From an uncultured Spirochaetaceae bacterium (GTDB lineage: Bacteria > Spirochaetota > Spirochaetia > Treponematales > Treponemataceae), in contig CADCCO010000003.1 of NCBI GenBank assembly GCA_902799965.1, positions 1 through 59,541 of the forward strand: a DNA stretch of 59,541 nucleotides, in the 5' to 3' direction. This document shows, piece by piece, positions 49,649 to 58,256 of this stretch (position 1 is the first letter of the stretch; every line of letters begins with the position of its first letter). The notes under the pieces are model-generated. The model was not told the origin of the DNA. It worked only from the letters and a program-made list of their open reading frames with translations, and ran no database searches. The translations under genes were made by a program, and so were the position numbers.

Positions 49649-51570
49649 AAAAGAATTTTGCGATGCTTGCGGCCGGCGTTTTGGCCGCCCTTTTTGGAGT
49701 CCAGGCGCTTTTCGCGCAGCCGCGCTTTTCAAGCCAAGGCCACAAGGGAAAGGTCGTTGCGGCCTTTCCCGACGCGGCGGCAAAAACAGGCGCCTTTTAC
49801 ACGGCCGGCGAGGACGGCTTTTTGATTCGCTGGGAAAACGGAATCGGCGAGCGCTTTCAAGTTTCAGACAAAAAGCTGATGGCGGCCTGCCCCTCGCCCA
49901 ACGGAAAGGAAATCGCCTTTTACGAAAGCGACGGCGCGGCCTACCACAGCGTAAAGGTTTGGGACGCGGCGGCAAAAAAGGCCAAGCGCTCGTTTTTATA
50001 CAAGGCGGAAGTAACGTCGCTTTCCTACAGCGCGGCTGGAACTTATTTAATCGCCACGACCAACGAACGCAACGGCGTTTGGCTTTACACGGCCTCTAAC
50101 GGAAAGCCCTTCGCAAAAATCAAGGACTTTGGCATGACCGCCTCTTGGGCCAAGACCAGCGAAAGCGAAAAGAACCTTTTGCTCTATTCCGAATCCGAAG
50201 GGGCAATCGCCTACTTTAGCCTAAAAAACGGAAAGCCGCTCAAAAAAGCCGCGACAGAGGCTGGCCTAAAAACGCCCGCCCTTTTCGCGCAAAACAATTT
50301 TTTGGCCGGAACAAAAAACGGCTCGATTTTCATTCTGCACGCGGAAAGCGGCGCAAAAGTCAAAAGCGTTCCGGCAAAGCGCCCCGTCCTGTTTGAAGAA
50401 GCGGAAAAAAGCTCTTCAAGTTTGTCTTACATAGACGGCTCCGGCAGCCTTTATTCGATTTACAAAATAAGCGTAAGCGAAAACGGAATGAAGGGGCCGC
50501 TCATCGCAAAGAACATTCAAACGGAAAGCCGCCCGGCATTTTCGGCGGCCTTTTGCGCCTCCGCCGGAACGCAAAAAATAATCCTAGGCTCGGAAGACGG
50601 AAACGTCTACGAGGCCGACACCGCGGAAAACGGCTTGCCCGCCGCGCTCGCGCTGCTTTCAAACCAAGTCTACCAAAAAATCTTGTCGGCCTGCTCGGAC
50701 GGACAAAGCCTTTATGCCTTGACAGACTCTTCGATAATAAAGGCCGACTACGACAGCAAGCAAACAACGGCCTTTCCCAACTCGCGCGGCTGGACAAAAA
50801 TCGATTGGGCCCACGGCAACTTGATTCTGCGAAGCGAAAACCGCATTGCCGGCGTTCGCGCGCTGAATCCAAGCACCGGCACGGAAAAGCTATTGTTCGA
50901 CACGCAAAGCCGCGTCAAAAAAATTCGCCAGGCGGTAATTCGCGGCAAAAAGGGATTTTTGGAAATCGAAAATTCCAAGGTGAATTTTTACTCGTTCGAT
51001 TCCGGCGCGCTCGAAGAATTGTATTTGGGAAGCGGAATCCAAGACGCGGCGCTTATTGACCAAAACACGCTGGCCGTCGCCAAGACCGCGTCGTCCAACC
51101 CGCCGTCGCCGCTTGTTTTGGTCAACATAAAAACGCGCGAAACAGTTCCGGTAAAAATGGACGGCGACATAACAGTCCACTTGGAAGAAAGCGGCGGATA
51201 TTTATTCGGATCGCGCTTGACGGCGGCCGGCGGCGGCTACACGACCAGCGCCTTTTGCATGGGAACAAAGTCCTTGGCTTGCAAAGAGCTTGCCGAAAGC
51301 GCAAAGGAAGAGGCCGACGCGTTTATCCGCGCCGACTTTCCGCTTGCGTTCACAAGGGTCGGTTCAAAAGACATAAGCGTGATTGACGTAAAGACGCTCA
51401 AAAAGCGGACGCTAAAAAGCGGCTCTTCGTTCGCGCTTGACATCTTTGTTTGCGCGGGCAGGCTCGCCTCCATAACCGAAGATTCAAGCGTGACTTGGCA
51501 CAACGTCGAGCAAGCCATTCCCATTGCGGAATGGTACATCGACGGCAAAAACCAAATCGTGGAATTTTAG
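49645..51570 (+). CDS. Secreted WD40-like beta-propeller protein
   Basis: 641 residues. Signal peptide MKKNFAMLAAGVLAALFGVQALFAQ. Many WD40-like blades follow (HKGKVVAAFPDAAAKTGAFYTAGEDGFLIRWENG; PNGKEIAFYESDGAAYHSVKVWDAAAKK; GTYLIATTNERNGVWLYTASNGKPFAKI), enough for one or two propellers. It overlaps rseP as ATGA, so it belongs to the frr-uppS-cdsA-dxr-rseP run. Periplasmic scaffold or assembly role is guessed from context only. Confidence 0.72.
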   Translation: MKKNFAMLAAGVLAALFGVQALFAQPRFSSQGHKGKVVAAFPDAAAKTGAFYTAGEDGFLIRWENGIGERFQVSDKKLMAACPSPNGKEIAFYESDGAAYHSVKVWDAAAKKAKRSFLYKAEVTSLSYSAAGTYLIATTNERNGVWLYTASNGKPFAKIKDFGMTASWAKTSESEKNLLLYSESEGAIAYFSLKNGKPLKKAATEAGLKTPALFAQNNFLAGTKNGSIFILHAESGAKVKSVPAKRPVLFEEAEKSSSSLSYIDGSGSLYSIYKISVSENGMKGPLIAKNIQTESRPAFSAAFCASAGTQKIILGSEDGNVYEADTAENGLPAALALLSNQVYQKILSACSDGQSLYALTDSSIIKADYDSKQTTAFPNSRGWTKIDWAHGNLILRSENRIAGVRALNPSTGTEKLLFDTQSRVKKIRQAVIRGKKGFLEIENSKVNFYSFDSGALEELYLGSGIQDAALIDQNTLAVAKTASSNPPSPLVLVNIKTRETVPVKMDGDITVHLEESGGYLFGSRLTAAGGGYTTSAFCMGTKSLACKELAESAKEEADAFIRADFPLAFTRVGSKDISVIDVKTLKKRTLKSGSSFALDIFVCAGRLASITEDSSVTWHNVEQAIPIAEWYIDGKNQIVEF

Positions 51571-51582
51571 CGGCTTTTGTCA

Positions 51583-51612
51583 CCCCGAACTTGATTCGGG
51601 GGCTGTTTTTTT
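51583..51612 (+). terminator. Terminator between the propeller gene and convergent glgA
   Basis: CCCCGAA (51583-51589) pairs with TTCGGGG (51595-51601), then GCTGTTTTTTT. The sequence CACCCCGAACTTGATTCGGGG is a motif seen as a dispersed repeat in many bacterial genomes. Confidence 0.75.
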
Positions 51613-51620
51613 CGCCGCTA

Positions 51621-53087
51621 CTACTTTCTTGCGAGCGCTTCCTTGTAAACGTCAAGATACTGCTTGGCGGAATCTTCCCAGCTAAAGACGCTCTTCATGC
51701 CGCGCTCCTGCATTTTCTTGATGTGGTCCTTTTTGTTGTAGTAAGCGTAAACCGCCCAGCCGATTGTGTTGTAAACGGCGCTGGGGCTGATAGCGTCAAA
51801 CATAAAGCCGGTGCCCTCGCCTGTCTGCTCGTTGTAGTTCTGGACCGTGTCCGCCAAGCCGCCCGTGTTGCGAACGATTGGGAGCGTTCCGTAAATAAGC
51901 GAATAAATCTGGTTAAGGCCGCAAGGCTCGTAGTGGCTGGGCATGACAAAGAAGTCGCTTCCCGCCTCGATAAGATGGCTCAAGCCGTCGTTGTAGCCGA
52001 TGTAGGCGCGGAAATTGGGCAGTTTTGACTGCAAAACGTTGATTTCGTTTTCGCACCAAGACTCGCCGCTTCCCAATACCACAAATTGAATGTCCATGTT
52101 GGCGCAAAGGCTGTAGACGCAGCCGTAAGTGGGCGCGAAAAGCTCGGCGATTCCCTTTTGGTCAACCAAGCGGGTGACCACGCCAAAAATCGGAACGTCG
52201 TCGCGGACGGGAAGCCCAAACTGTCTTTGCAATTCCGCCTTGCAGACGGCCTTTCCCTTCATGCTCTTTACCGAATATGTCGCGGGAATTTTTTTGTCAA
52301 CGGCGGGATTCCAAGCCTTTAAGTCGCAGCCGTTCAAGATGCCGCGAACGACGTCGCTTCGAACGCGCAAAAGGCCGTCCATTCCAAAGCCGCCTTCGGG
52401 CGTTTGGATTTCCCGCGCGTACGTGGGCGAAACGGTTGTTATCATGTCGGCGCAAGAAATGCCGGCCTGCAAAAAGTTTATCGCGCCGTTGCGCTCAAAG
52501 CCCGCGCCGTAGTAAAGTCCCCAGTCGATTCCCAGCGCGGGAAAGCTGTCCTTTGAATACTGGCCTTGGTAGCCAAGGTTATGGATTGAAAGAACGCCGG
52601 CGGTGTTGCCAAAATCCTGCCAGCGGTAGACGTGCTTTAAAAGGGCCAAGGCCAGGGCGGCCGACCAGTCGTGCGCGTGGATAATGTCGGGCATCCAGTT
52701 TATCTTTCGGCAAAGCTGGAAGGCGCCGTGGCACAGGATTGAAAAGCGGTAGGGGTTGTCGTGAAAGTCCGTTTCGCCGGGAACGCCGTAAATGCCGTCG
52801 CGGCCAAAGCTTTGCTCATGGTCGATGAAGAAAACCTCGCACTTGGGGCAGCCGGGCATTTTGGTCTTGTACACTTCGGTCCAAGCCTCGCCGCCGCCAA
52901 CGCCTACGCCCATAGCGCCTGCAAGCGGCGTGAGCGTCTTTCTGTCTATCTTATAGTAGCGGGGAATCACGACCTTCACTTCGTGCCCCATATTGGTCAG
53001 AACAATGGCCAAAGCGCTCACCGCGTCGGCCAAGCCGCCGGTCTTTGCGAAAGGAACCGCTTCCGAACTTACCATCAAAATTTTCAT
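51621..53087 (-). CDS. glgA: Glycogen synthase
   Basis: Elongates alpha-1,4-glucan from ADP-glucose (GT5). 488 residues with MVSSEAVPFAKTGGLADAVSALA (Lys15-x-Gly-Gly nucleotide-binding motif), HAHDWSAALALALLKH, LSIHNLGYQG, TVSPTYAREIQT, VTRLVDQKGI and the C-terminal PSHYEPCGLNQIYSLIYGTLPIVRNTGGLADTV. GCAGGAG precedes the ATG. It follows the aminotransferase gene by 18 nt. Works with the phosphohexomutases and probably the GH57 enzyme. Confidence 0.95.
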   Translation of the reverse strand: MKILMVSSEAVPFAKTGGLADAVSALAIVLTNMGHEVKVVIPRYYKIDRKTLTPLAGAMGVGVGGGEAWTEVYKTKMPGCPKCEVFFIDHEQSFGRDGIYGVPGETDFHDNPYRFSILCHGAFQLCRKINWMPDIIHAHDWSAALALALLKHVYRWQDFGNTAGVLSIHNLGYQGQYSKDSFPALGIDWGLYYGAGFERNGAINFLQAGISCADMITTVSPTYAREIQTPEGGFGMDGLLRVRSDVVRGILNGCDLKAWNPAVDKKIPATYSVKSMKGKAVCKAELQRQFGLPVRDDVPIFGVVTRLVDQKGIAELFAPTYGCVYSLCANMDIQFVVLGSGESWCENEINVLQSKLPNFRAYIGYNDGLSHLIEAGSDFFVMPSHYEPCGLNQIYSLIYGTLPIVRNTGGLADTVQNYNEQTGEGTGFMFDAISPSAVYNTIGWAVYAYYNKKDHIKKMQERGMKSVFSWEDSAKQYLDVYKEALARK

Positions 53088-53105
53088 GTCACACTCCTGC
53101 GCTAT

Positions 53106-54299
53106 TTAATTTCCGCTATGGGCGGCCTTGAAGAAAGCCTCCCTTGAATTCACTATCGTTTTTTCCGGAACGCAATAGGCGATTCTAAAATAGCCCTTCA
53201 TTCCAAAGCCGCTTCCCGGCGCGCACAAAATCAAGTTCTTTTCAAGAACCTCTACAAAGGCCGCGTCGTCGTCTCCAAAGGCGGCGGGAACTTTGGCGAA
53301 AATGTAAAAAGCTCCCTGCGGCTTTTCGTACTCGATTCCCGCGTTGTCCAAAACGTCCATCAACAAGTCGCGGCGCTTTAGGTATGAAGAATAGTCAACC
53401 TTGGCGTTCCAGCTTTTGGCGATCACTTTTTGGAAAAAAGCCGGAGCGTTGACGCAGCCGGAAATCCTAAAGGCCATCGTGGCCGCCGCGACGAATTCCG
53501 ACTTTTCGGGATTGGCGGGGTTCACGCAAATGTATCCGATTCGCTCGCCGGGAACGCTAAGGTTTTTGGCAAAGCTTGTCACAATCACCGTGTATTCGTA
53601 TTCCGGGAACACGGGCGGAACCTCGGCGCCGTCGTAAACAATCGCGCGGTAGGGCTCGTCGCAAATCAAGTAAGGATAGCGGCCGCCCTCTTTCCCAAAT
53701 TCCTTTAGCGCGGAACACAACGCGCGAATCTCGGCGGCGGAATAAATTTTTCCCGTAGGATTGTTGGGCGAATTTATTATCACCGCGACAGTCTTTTTGT
53801 TGAGCGCCGCCTTAATCGCCTCTATGTCAAGCGAAAAGTCTTTTTTTGTCGGGACGGGGCGAAGAACGCCGCCGTGGTTATGGGCGTAATGAGTGTACTC
53901 GGCAAAGAAGGGCGCCGGAACGACGACTTCCTCGCCGGGCATAATCAAGGCCTTGATCGCAGAGCTAATCGCGCTGGCCGCGCCTACGGTCATCACCACG
54001 CACGAAGCGTCAACCGGGACTCCCTGCTCTTGGCTTTCCTTTTGGGCCATCGCGGCGCGGCATTCGTCGTAGCCCGCGTTTGACATATAGGCGTGCGCGC
54101 CCTTGCTTGTGTCGGCGGCGACTTCCTTTATCGCGTCAAGAACTTCTTTCGGCGGCTCAAGGTCGGGGTTTCCCAAGCTAAAGTCGTAAACCTTGTCCTC
54201 GCCGTATTTGGCCTTAAGAATTTTTCCTTCCTCGAACATTTTTCGTATCGCGGAAGCGTTTTTGTCAGTCATCAAGTTTTTAAAATATTCTGAAATCAT
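53106..54299 (-). CDS. Class I/II (aspartate-type) PLP aminotransferase
   Basis: About 397 residues. FSLGNPDLEPPKEVLDAI, MTVGAASAISSAIKALIMPGEEVVVPAPFFAEY, INSPNNPTGKIYSAAEI, ICDEPYRAIVYDG and SFAKNLSVPGERIGYI (PLP Lys245) form a complete class I aminotransferase. The N-terminal MISEYFKNLMTDKNASAIRKMFEEGKILK is typical of the pyridoxal-dependent treponemal and clostridial aspartate aminotransferase group. ATG 54299 lies 7 nt after TATAAT, a leaderless arrangement. Substrate is not certain. Probable operon with glgA. Confidence 0.9.
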   Translation of the reverse strand: MISEYFKNLMTDKNASAIRKMFEEGKILKAKYGEDKVYDFSLGNPDLEPPKEVLDAIKEVAADTSKGAHAYMSNAGYDECRAAMAQKESQEQGVPVDASCVVMTVGAASAISSAIKALIMPGEEVVVPAPFFAEYTHYAHNHGGVLRPVPTKKDFSLDIEAIKAALNKKTVAVIINSPNNPTGKIYSAAEIRALCSALKEFGKEGGRYPYLICDEPYRAIVYDGAEVPPVFPEYEYTVIVTSFAKNLSVPGERIGYICVNPANPEKSEFVAAATMAFRISGCVNAPAFFQKVIAKSWNAKVDYSSYLKRRDLLMDVLDNAGIEYEKPQGAFYIFAKVPAAFGDDDAAFVEVLEKNLILCAPGSGFGMKGYFRIAYCVPEKTIVNSREAFFKAAHSGN

Positions 54300-54306
54300 G
54301 TCCAAT

Positions 54307-54339
54307 ATTATAGCGCAAATTTGAATTTTACGCTATAAT
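54307..54339. promoter_or_regulatory. Mirror-image divergent promoters with leaderless starts
   Basis: ATTATAGCG (54307-54315) and CGCTATAAT (54331-54339) are perfect inverted arms, each holding a TATAAT. The minus-strand box lies 7 nt before the aminotransferase ATG (54299), the plus-strand box 6 nt before the cyclase ATG (54346). No clear -35 is seen. The palindrome may also be an operator. Confidence 0.6.
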
Positions 54340-54345
54340 TTTTAT

Positions 54346-57228
54346 ATGGAAAAAAAAGAGAAGTCTAAGAGCGGCGGAATAAAGTCCGCCCTTGCTGCGG
54401 TCGCAATATCGGCGGCCTTCTGGACCATTTTGTCTTGCGCCGGCCTTTTGCAAAAATTCGAGCTTCGCGTTTACGACATCCTTCTTGCCGCGCGGCCCAT
54501 AACGGAAAAAACGCCCGACTTGGCGCTGGTAGAAGTTGACGACGCCTCGCTGGACAAACTGGGCCCCTGGCCTTGGAGCCGCGACATAATCGCTGACGTT
54601 CTTTTGCGCCTGCGCGAAGTCGGAGCCAAGACCGCCGTCTTCGATATCGAATACATTTCCCTGTCAAAAGTGGCCGTCAATCCTGACGACGCTGAGCTAT
54701 TAAAGGAAAAAGCTGGAACGGCTGAAGGCGCCCAAATCGCGGCGGAAGTTTTTCGCGACAACGACGAATTCTTTTCAAAGGCCGTCCAGTTTTTCGGCAA
54801 CACTTGGCTCACGATTAACAAAGAGCAAATCGTTTCCGTAAGCGAAGAGGACGACGAATACGCCCGCCGCCGCTTTTTGATAAACGGCATCGACGACAAA
54901 AACGACTTGATAAAAAAAGGAAACGACGCGGAAAACAAAATCAACGGAATCACGCAAGGCTTTTCGCCCGCCCATCACCGCTTTGTCAAAATGGCCGCCG
55001 GCGCGGGCTTCACCAACATCATCGTCGACAAGGACGGAACCCGCCGACGCGTGGAACTTTTGAACAAGCAAAAAGGCGGCTACTTGGGCCAGCTTGTGCT
55101 CGCGCCGCTTTTAAAGGAACTCGACGTTCATTCCATCACAAGAAAAGGCAACGCAATGATTCTCCACAACGCGCTCAAAAAAGACGGAAAGCGCGGCGAC
55201 ATAAGAATTCCCCTTGACCAAAACGGCTGCATGCTCATTCACTGGGCGCCAGACGAATACGCGGACACCTTCAAGCACGAAAGCGTAATGATTATAAACC
55301 AGCTTTGGGAATGCGAAGAAGCCCTGCTCAACAACTTGCAGGAATTCACCCGCGTCGCCCTTACCGACACGGAAGGAACGCCGCTTTCATACAGTTCCGA
55401 AATAGAAAAGATTTTCGAGGACGCGCAGTACATCAAAAATTTCCGCTCTTACATTTTTGACAACTTGAACGGATACGACATCGACGGAAATCCAATCGCA
55501 AGCGAAAACGGCATGGGCGAAAGCGTCCAAGAATTGCAGGCTTCCTACTTTGAGGCTAGAAAAGAATTCTTCAAGCGCGTCCAGAACTTTTATTCAGGCC
55601 CCTACAAGGACGAAATTAAGGTCGCCATTGAAGGCCTTGCCGGAACCGGCGCCATTGACGCCGGGGACGAGGCAATGCTGAACGAATTCTTCGCCTCCGC
55701 TTTTGACGGCGTTCAGTCTTTGACGGAATTGTATTTGGACACCTTTGAATCGATACATAAAAAGCTTGACGGCGCCTTTTGCATTGTCGGAAACATGGCT
55801 TCCGGCTCCACCGATTTGGGAAGCACGCCGTTCAAGAACTTTTTCCCCAACGTCGGAACCCACGCCAACGTTTACAACACAATCTTGACGGGCCAATTCA
55901 TAACGCCGCTTCCCGCTTGGTGGGCGCTTTTGGCGGCCTTTGCCTTGTTCGCGGCCTTCGCGCTAATCACGGCAAAAGCCCCGCCCGCGATTCAAAACAT
56001 TACAGGCGGCGCGCTCATAGCGGCTTCCATCGCAGTCGCGGTTTTGCTTATGGCGCTTTTTGGCCTTTACCTTCCGATTGTGGCCGCGGTTATGGCGGAA
56101 TTTTCCGCGTACCTTGCGCTTATGATTTTGCGATTCGCGTCCAACGAGCGCGAGCGCGCCTTGATTAAGTCCAAGTTCGGCGCCTACGTCGCGCCGGAAG
56201 TCGTAGAGCAAATCATTCAAAACCCAAAGTACGCGCAAGTCGGCGGCGACAACAAGGAGTTGACCGCGCTCTTTAGCGACGTGCGGAAATTCTCCAAGTT
56301 CACCGAAATCGTCAACAACATCAACGGCGAAGAAAAAGGCGCCGAACAGCTTGTCGCGGCGCTCAACAATTATTTGGGCGCCCTAAGCGACGCGATTCAA
56401 AGCGAGCGCGGAACGATCGACAAATACGTCGGCGACGAAATCGTTTCGTTCTTCGGCGCTCCGATTGACGACCCGGAGCACGCCTTCCATTCCTGCGCGG
56501 CCGCGATAAAAATGCGCGAGGCCGAAGAAAAAATCAACAGCGAATTCTTCAAGGAATTTAAATACGCAAAATGCGCCGAGCGGCCGTGGAAGGAAGTCGC
56601 CGCCGAAGAAAATTGGGACGACGCGCAGACCAAAAAGTATTTGGCTTACGTCGCGGAATACAACTCCAACGGCTGGATTCCGATGCTGCTTCAGTCGCGC
56701 ATAGGCTTGAATAGCGGCCGCATGGTTGTGGGCAACATGGGAACCGACAAAAAGCTCAACTACACAATTATGGGAAACAACGTCAACCTAGCCTCGCGCC
56801 TTGAGGGAACCAACAAGGTTTACGGCTCTTGGATTGTCTGCTCGCAAAGCACTTGGGACTTGATCAAACAGACAGGCCGCGAAGAAGAGCTGGCAGTCCG
56901 AGCCTTTGACGCGGTTCGCGTAATCAACGTTGAAAAGCCTGTCCGCCTTTACAACATTCTTGGCTTTAGGAACAAAATGGGCGACGCGCGCCTAAAGGCT
57001 TGCGCGATTTTCAACAAGGGAATGGACTACTACATGAAGGGAACGACCGCGCCCGGCTATCTAAAGCCCCTGTCGGAATTGGAAGAGGCAAAAAAATACT
57101 TTGACATGGCCGCGCAGCTTTACCCCGAAGACCAATCCAGCGCGGTCTTCTCACAGCGCTGCGCAGACTTTATCAAAAACGGCGCGCCGCAAGTTTGGGA
57201 CGGCGTTTACACAATGCAAAGCAAATAG
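54346..57228 (+). CDS. CHASE2-domain adenylate/guanylate cyclase
   Basis: 960 residues. An N-terminal helix and CHASE2 extracytoplasmic sensor (about 35-510; ITEKTPDLALVEVDDASLDKLGPWPWSRDIIADVLLRL) are followed by about three membrane helices (523-598) and a class III cyclase domain. Metal Asp645 lies in LFSDVRKFSKF and Asp697 in IDKYVGDEIVSFFGAP; RIGLNSGRMVVGNMGTDKKLNYTIMGNNVNLASRLEG follows. An insertion of about 50 residues (around 731-785) splits the cyclase domain. A C-terminal TPR-like hairpin ends the protein. Product (cAMP or cGMP) is not decided here. The start is set by the leaderless promoter. Confidence 0.9.
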   Translation: MEKKEKSKSGGIKSALAAVAISAAFWTILSCAGLLQKFELRVYDILLAARPITEKTPDLALVEVDDASLDKLGPWPWSRDIIADVLLRLREVGAKTAVFDIEYISLSKVAVNPDDAELLKEKAGTAEGAQIAAEVFRDNDEFFSKAVQFFGNTWLTINKEQIVSVSEEDDEYARRRFLINGIDDKNDLIKKGNDAENKINGITQGFSPAHHRFVKMAAGAGFTNIIVDKDGTRRRVELLNKQKGGYLGQLVLAPLLKELDVHSITRKGNAMILHNALKKDGKRGDIRIPLDQNGCMLIHWAPDEYADTFKHESVMIINQLWECEEALLNNLQEFTRVALTDTEGTPLSYSSEIEKIFEDAQYIKNFRSYIFDNLNGYDIDGNPIASENGMGESVQELQASYFEARKEFFKRVQNFYSGPYKDEIKVAIEGLAGTGAIDAGDEAMLNEFFASAFDGVQSLTELYLDTFESIHKKLDGAFCIVGNMASGSTDLGSTPFKNFFPNVGTHANVYNTILTGQFITPLPAWWALLAAFALFAAFALITAKAPPAIQNITGGALIAASIAVAVLLMALFGLYLPIVAAVMAEFSAYLALMILRFASNERERALIKSKFGAYVAPEVVEQIIQNPKYAQVGGDNKELTALFSDVRKFSKFTEIVNNINGEEKGAEQLVAALNNYLGALSDAIQSERGTIDKYVGDEIVSFFGAPIDDPEHAFHSCAAAIKMREAEEKINSEFFKEFKYAKCAERPWKEVAAEENWDDAQTKKYLAYVAEYNSNGWIPMLLQSRIGLNSGRMVVGNMGTDKKLNYTIMGNNVNLASRLEGTNKVYGSWIVCSQSTWDLIKQTGREEELAVRAFDAVRVINVEKPVRLYNILGFRNKMGDARLKACAIFNKGMDYYMKGTTAPGYLKPLSELEEAKKYFDMAAQLYPEDQSSAVFSQRCADFIKNGAPQVWDGVYTMQSK

Positions 57229-57239
57229 CGGGAAGCGGA

Positions 57240-58073
57240 ATGTCAAAGAAACAAGATTCGTCAGGAAAGCGCAAAAGCGCGGCCATCATCGCTGCAAGCG
57301 CCTTCGTCCTTTTGGCGCTCTTATACAGCGCCGCCCGCTGTCTTTACGCGCGAAAGCCGATGGAATTTACTTTTGACGCGGCCTATTATTGGACAAAAGA
57401 AAAAACGCCGGGCGCCAAGTGGGACTTTGAAAAGCTTTCCACCGGCCATTGCTATTACCTTTACCTTCCGCCCCAATGGAAGAACGACCGCGACAACGAG
57501 AGCGCCAAGATTCCTTTAATCGTAGTTTTTCATGGAAGCGACGAAAAGGGAATGAGCCTTTACAAGTACGGCCCACAGTTTGTGACCGAAGAATTCCAAA
57601 GGCGAATCCACCCCAACGGCGCGGCGGTCTTGGTGATTTTGTCGCGCATAAATTATTTTACCGACCCCCACAGCGAAAGCCTTTTGATTCAAAACATCGT
57701 TTTAAAGAACAAATGCATTGACCCAACCAACATCATCGGCTACGGATTTTCGCAAGGCGCCAAGTACGTCGTTGAGCTGGCCTGCAGTGAGCCGCGCCTT
57801 TTTAGGGCGGTCATTTCGGGGAGCGGCTTTTACCACATCAGCGCGCGGGAACTGCTTTCCGTCCTGCCGGTTTGCTTTTATTCCGCCGTGTCCGAAGACG
57901 ACATGGGAATTTTTGAGCAAGGCCGCGTCGTGGGAAAGCTGTGCGCGCGTTGGTGCAAAAATTCCCGCTACGTCCAGCACAAAACCCGCCATCATTTTTG
58001 GGTGGAACTAAACGACCCCACCGGCCGCCCTGGCGAAACAGTGATGGACTGGCTGACAGAAATCGCAAAATAA
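57240..58073 (+). CDS. Membrane-anchored or secreted alpha/beta hydrolase (esterase-like)
   Basis: 277 residues. N-terminal helix SAAIIAASAFVLLALLYSAA anchors or exports it. LIVVFHGSDEKGMSLYKYGPQF resembles the oxyanion region; GYGFSQGAKYVVELACSEPRLFRAVISGSG has the nucleophile elbow GFSQG (Ser171); RHHFWVE supplies the catalytic His (251 or 252). Resembles LpqC/poly-hydroxybutyrate-depolymerase or feruloyl-esterase-like lipases. ATG 57240 lies 11 nt after the cyclase stop with GGGAAGCGG. Substrate unknown. Confidence 0.78.
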   Translation: MSKKQDSSGKRKSAAIIAASAFVLLALLYSAARCLYARKPMEFTFDAAYYWTKEKTPGAKWDFEKLSTGHCYYLYLPPQWKNDRDNESAKIPLIVVFHGSDEKGMSLYKYGPQFVTEEFQRRIHPNGAAVLVILSRINYFTDPHSESLLIQNIVLKNKCIDPTNIIGYGFSQGAKYVVELACSEPRLFRAVISGSGFYHISARELLSVLPVCFYSAVSEDDMGIFEQGRVVGKLCARWCKNSRYVQHKTRHHFWVELNDPTGRPGETVMDWLTEIAK

Positions 58074-58083
58074 AATCGCAGGC

Positions 58084-58103
58084 AAAAAAAAGCCCGGCAG
58101 CCT
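58084..58103. repeat. 20-bp direct repeat, left copy
   Basis: AAAAAAAAGCCCGGCAGCCT is identical to 59270-59289. Here it starts a smaller hairpin (GCCCG at 58092-58096 with CGGGC at 58111-58115) that would work as a terminator only on the minus strand. Confidence 0.65.
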
Positions 58104-58157
58104 CCGAAAGCGGGCAAGTGGATAAACTTCCTACTTTTTCGACAACCCTCCTCGGAT

Positions 58158-58235
58158 TTTGTTGCAGTATATACTGCAACAAAGGCTTGACAGAGCCTTT
58201 GTTCGCGGGCGAGGCTAGCGCCGCCCGCGAACAAA
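58158..58235 (+). promoter_or_regulatory. Leader with a 26-bp palindrome and overlapping alternative hairpins
   Basis: P1: TTTGTTGCAGTAT (58158-58170) and its exact complement (58171-58183), a 26-bp perfect palindrome with TATA at its centre. P2: CAAAGGCT/AGCCTTTG (58180-58187/58194-58201). P3: TTTGTTCGCGGGCG and its complement (58198-58211/58222-58235). P1 and P2 share bases, as do P2 and P3, so the stems exclude one another. P3 ends 8 nt before the ribosome site AAGGAG (58244-58249). No T run follows, so translational control or a DNA operator is more likely than termination. Confidence 0.65.
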
Positions 58236-58256
58236 AAAGCCACAAGGAGAAAAAAA

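Noticed and set aside
58201..58235. Intrinsic terminator in front of the small peptide gene
   Set aside because: The GC-rich stem is followed by ACAAAAAAGCC, not a T run, and the ribosome site lies 8 nt further on.
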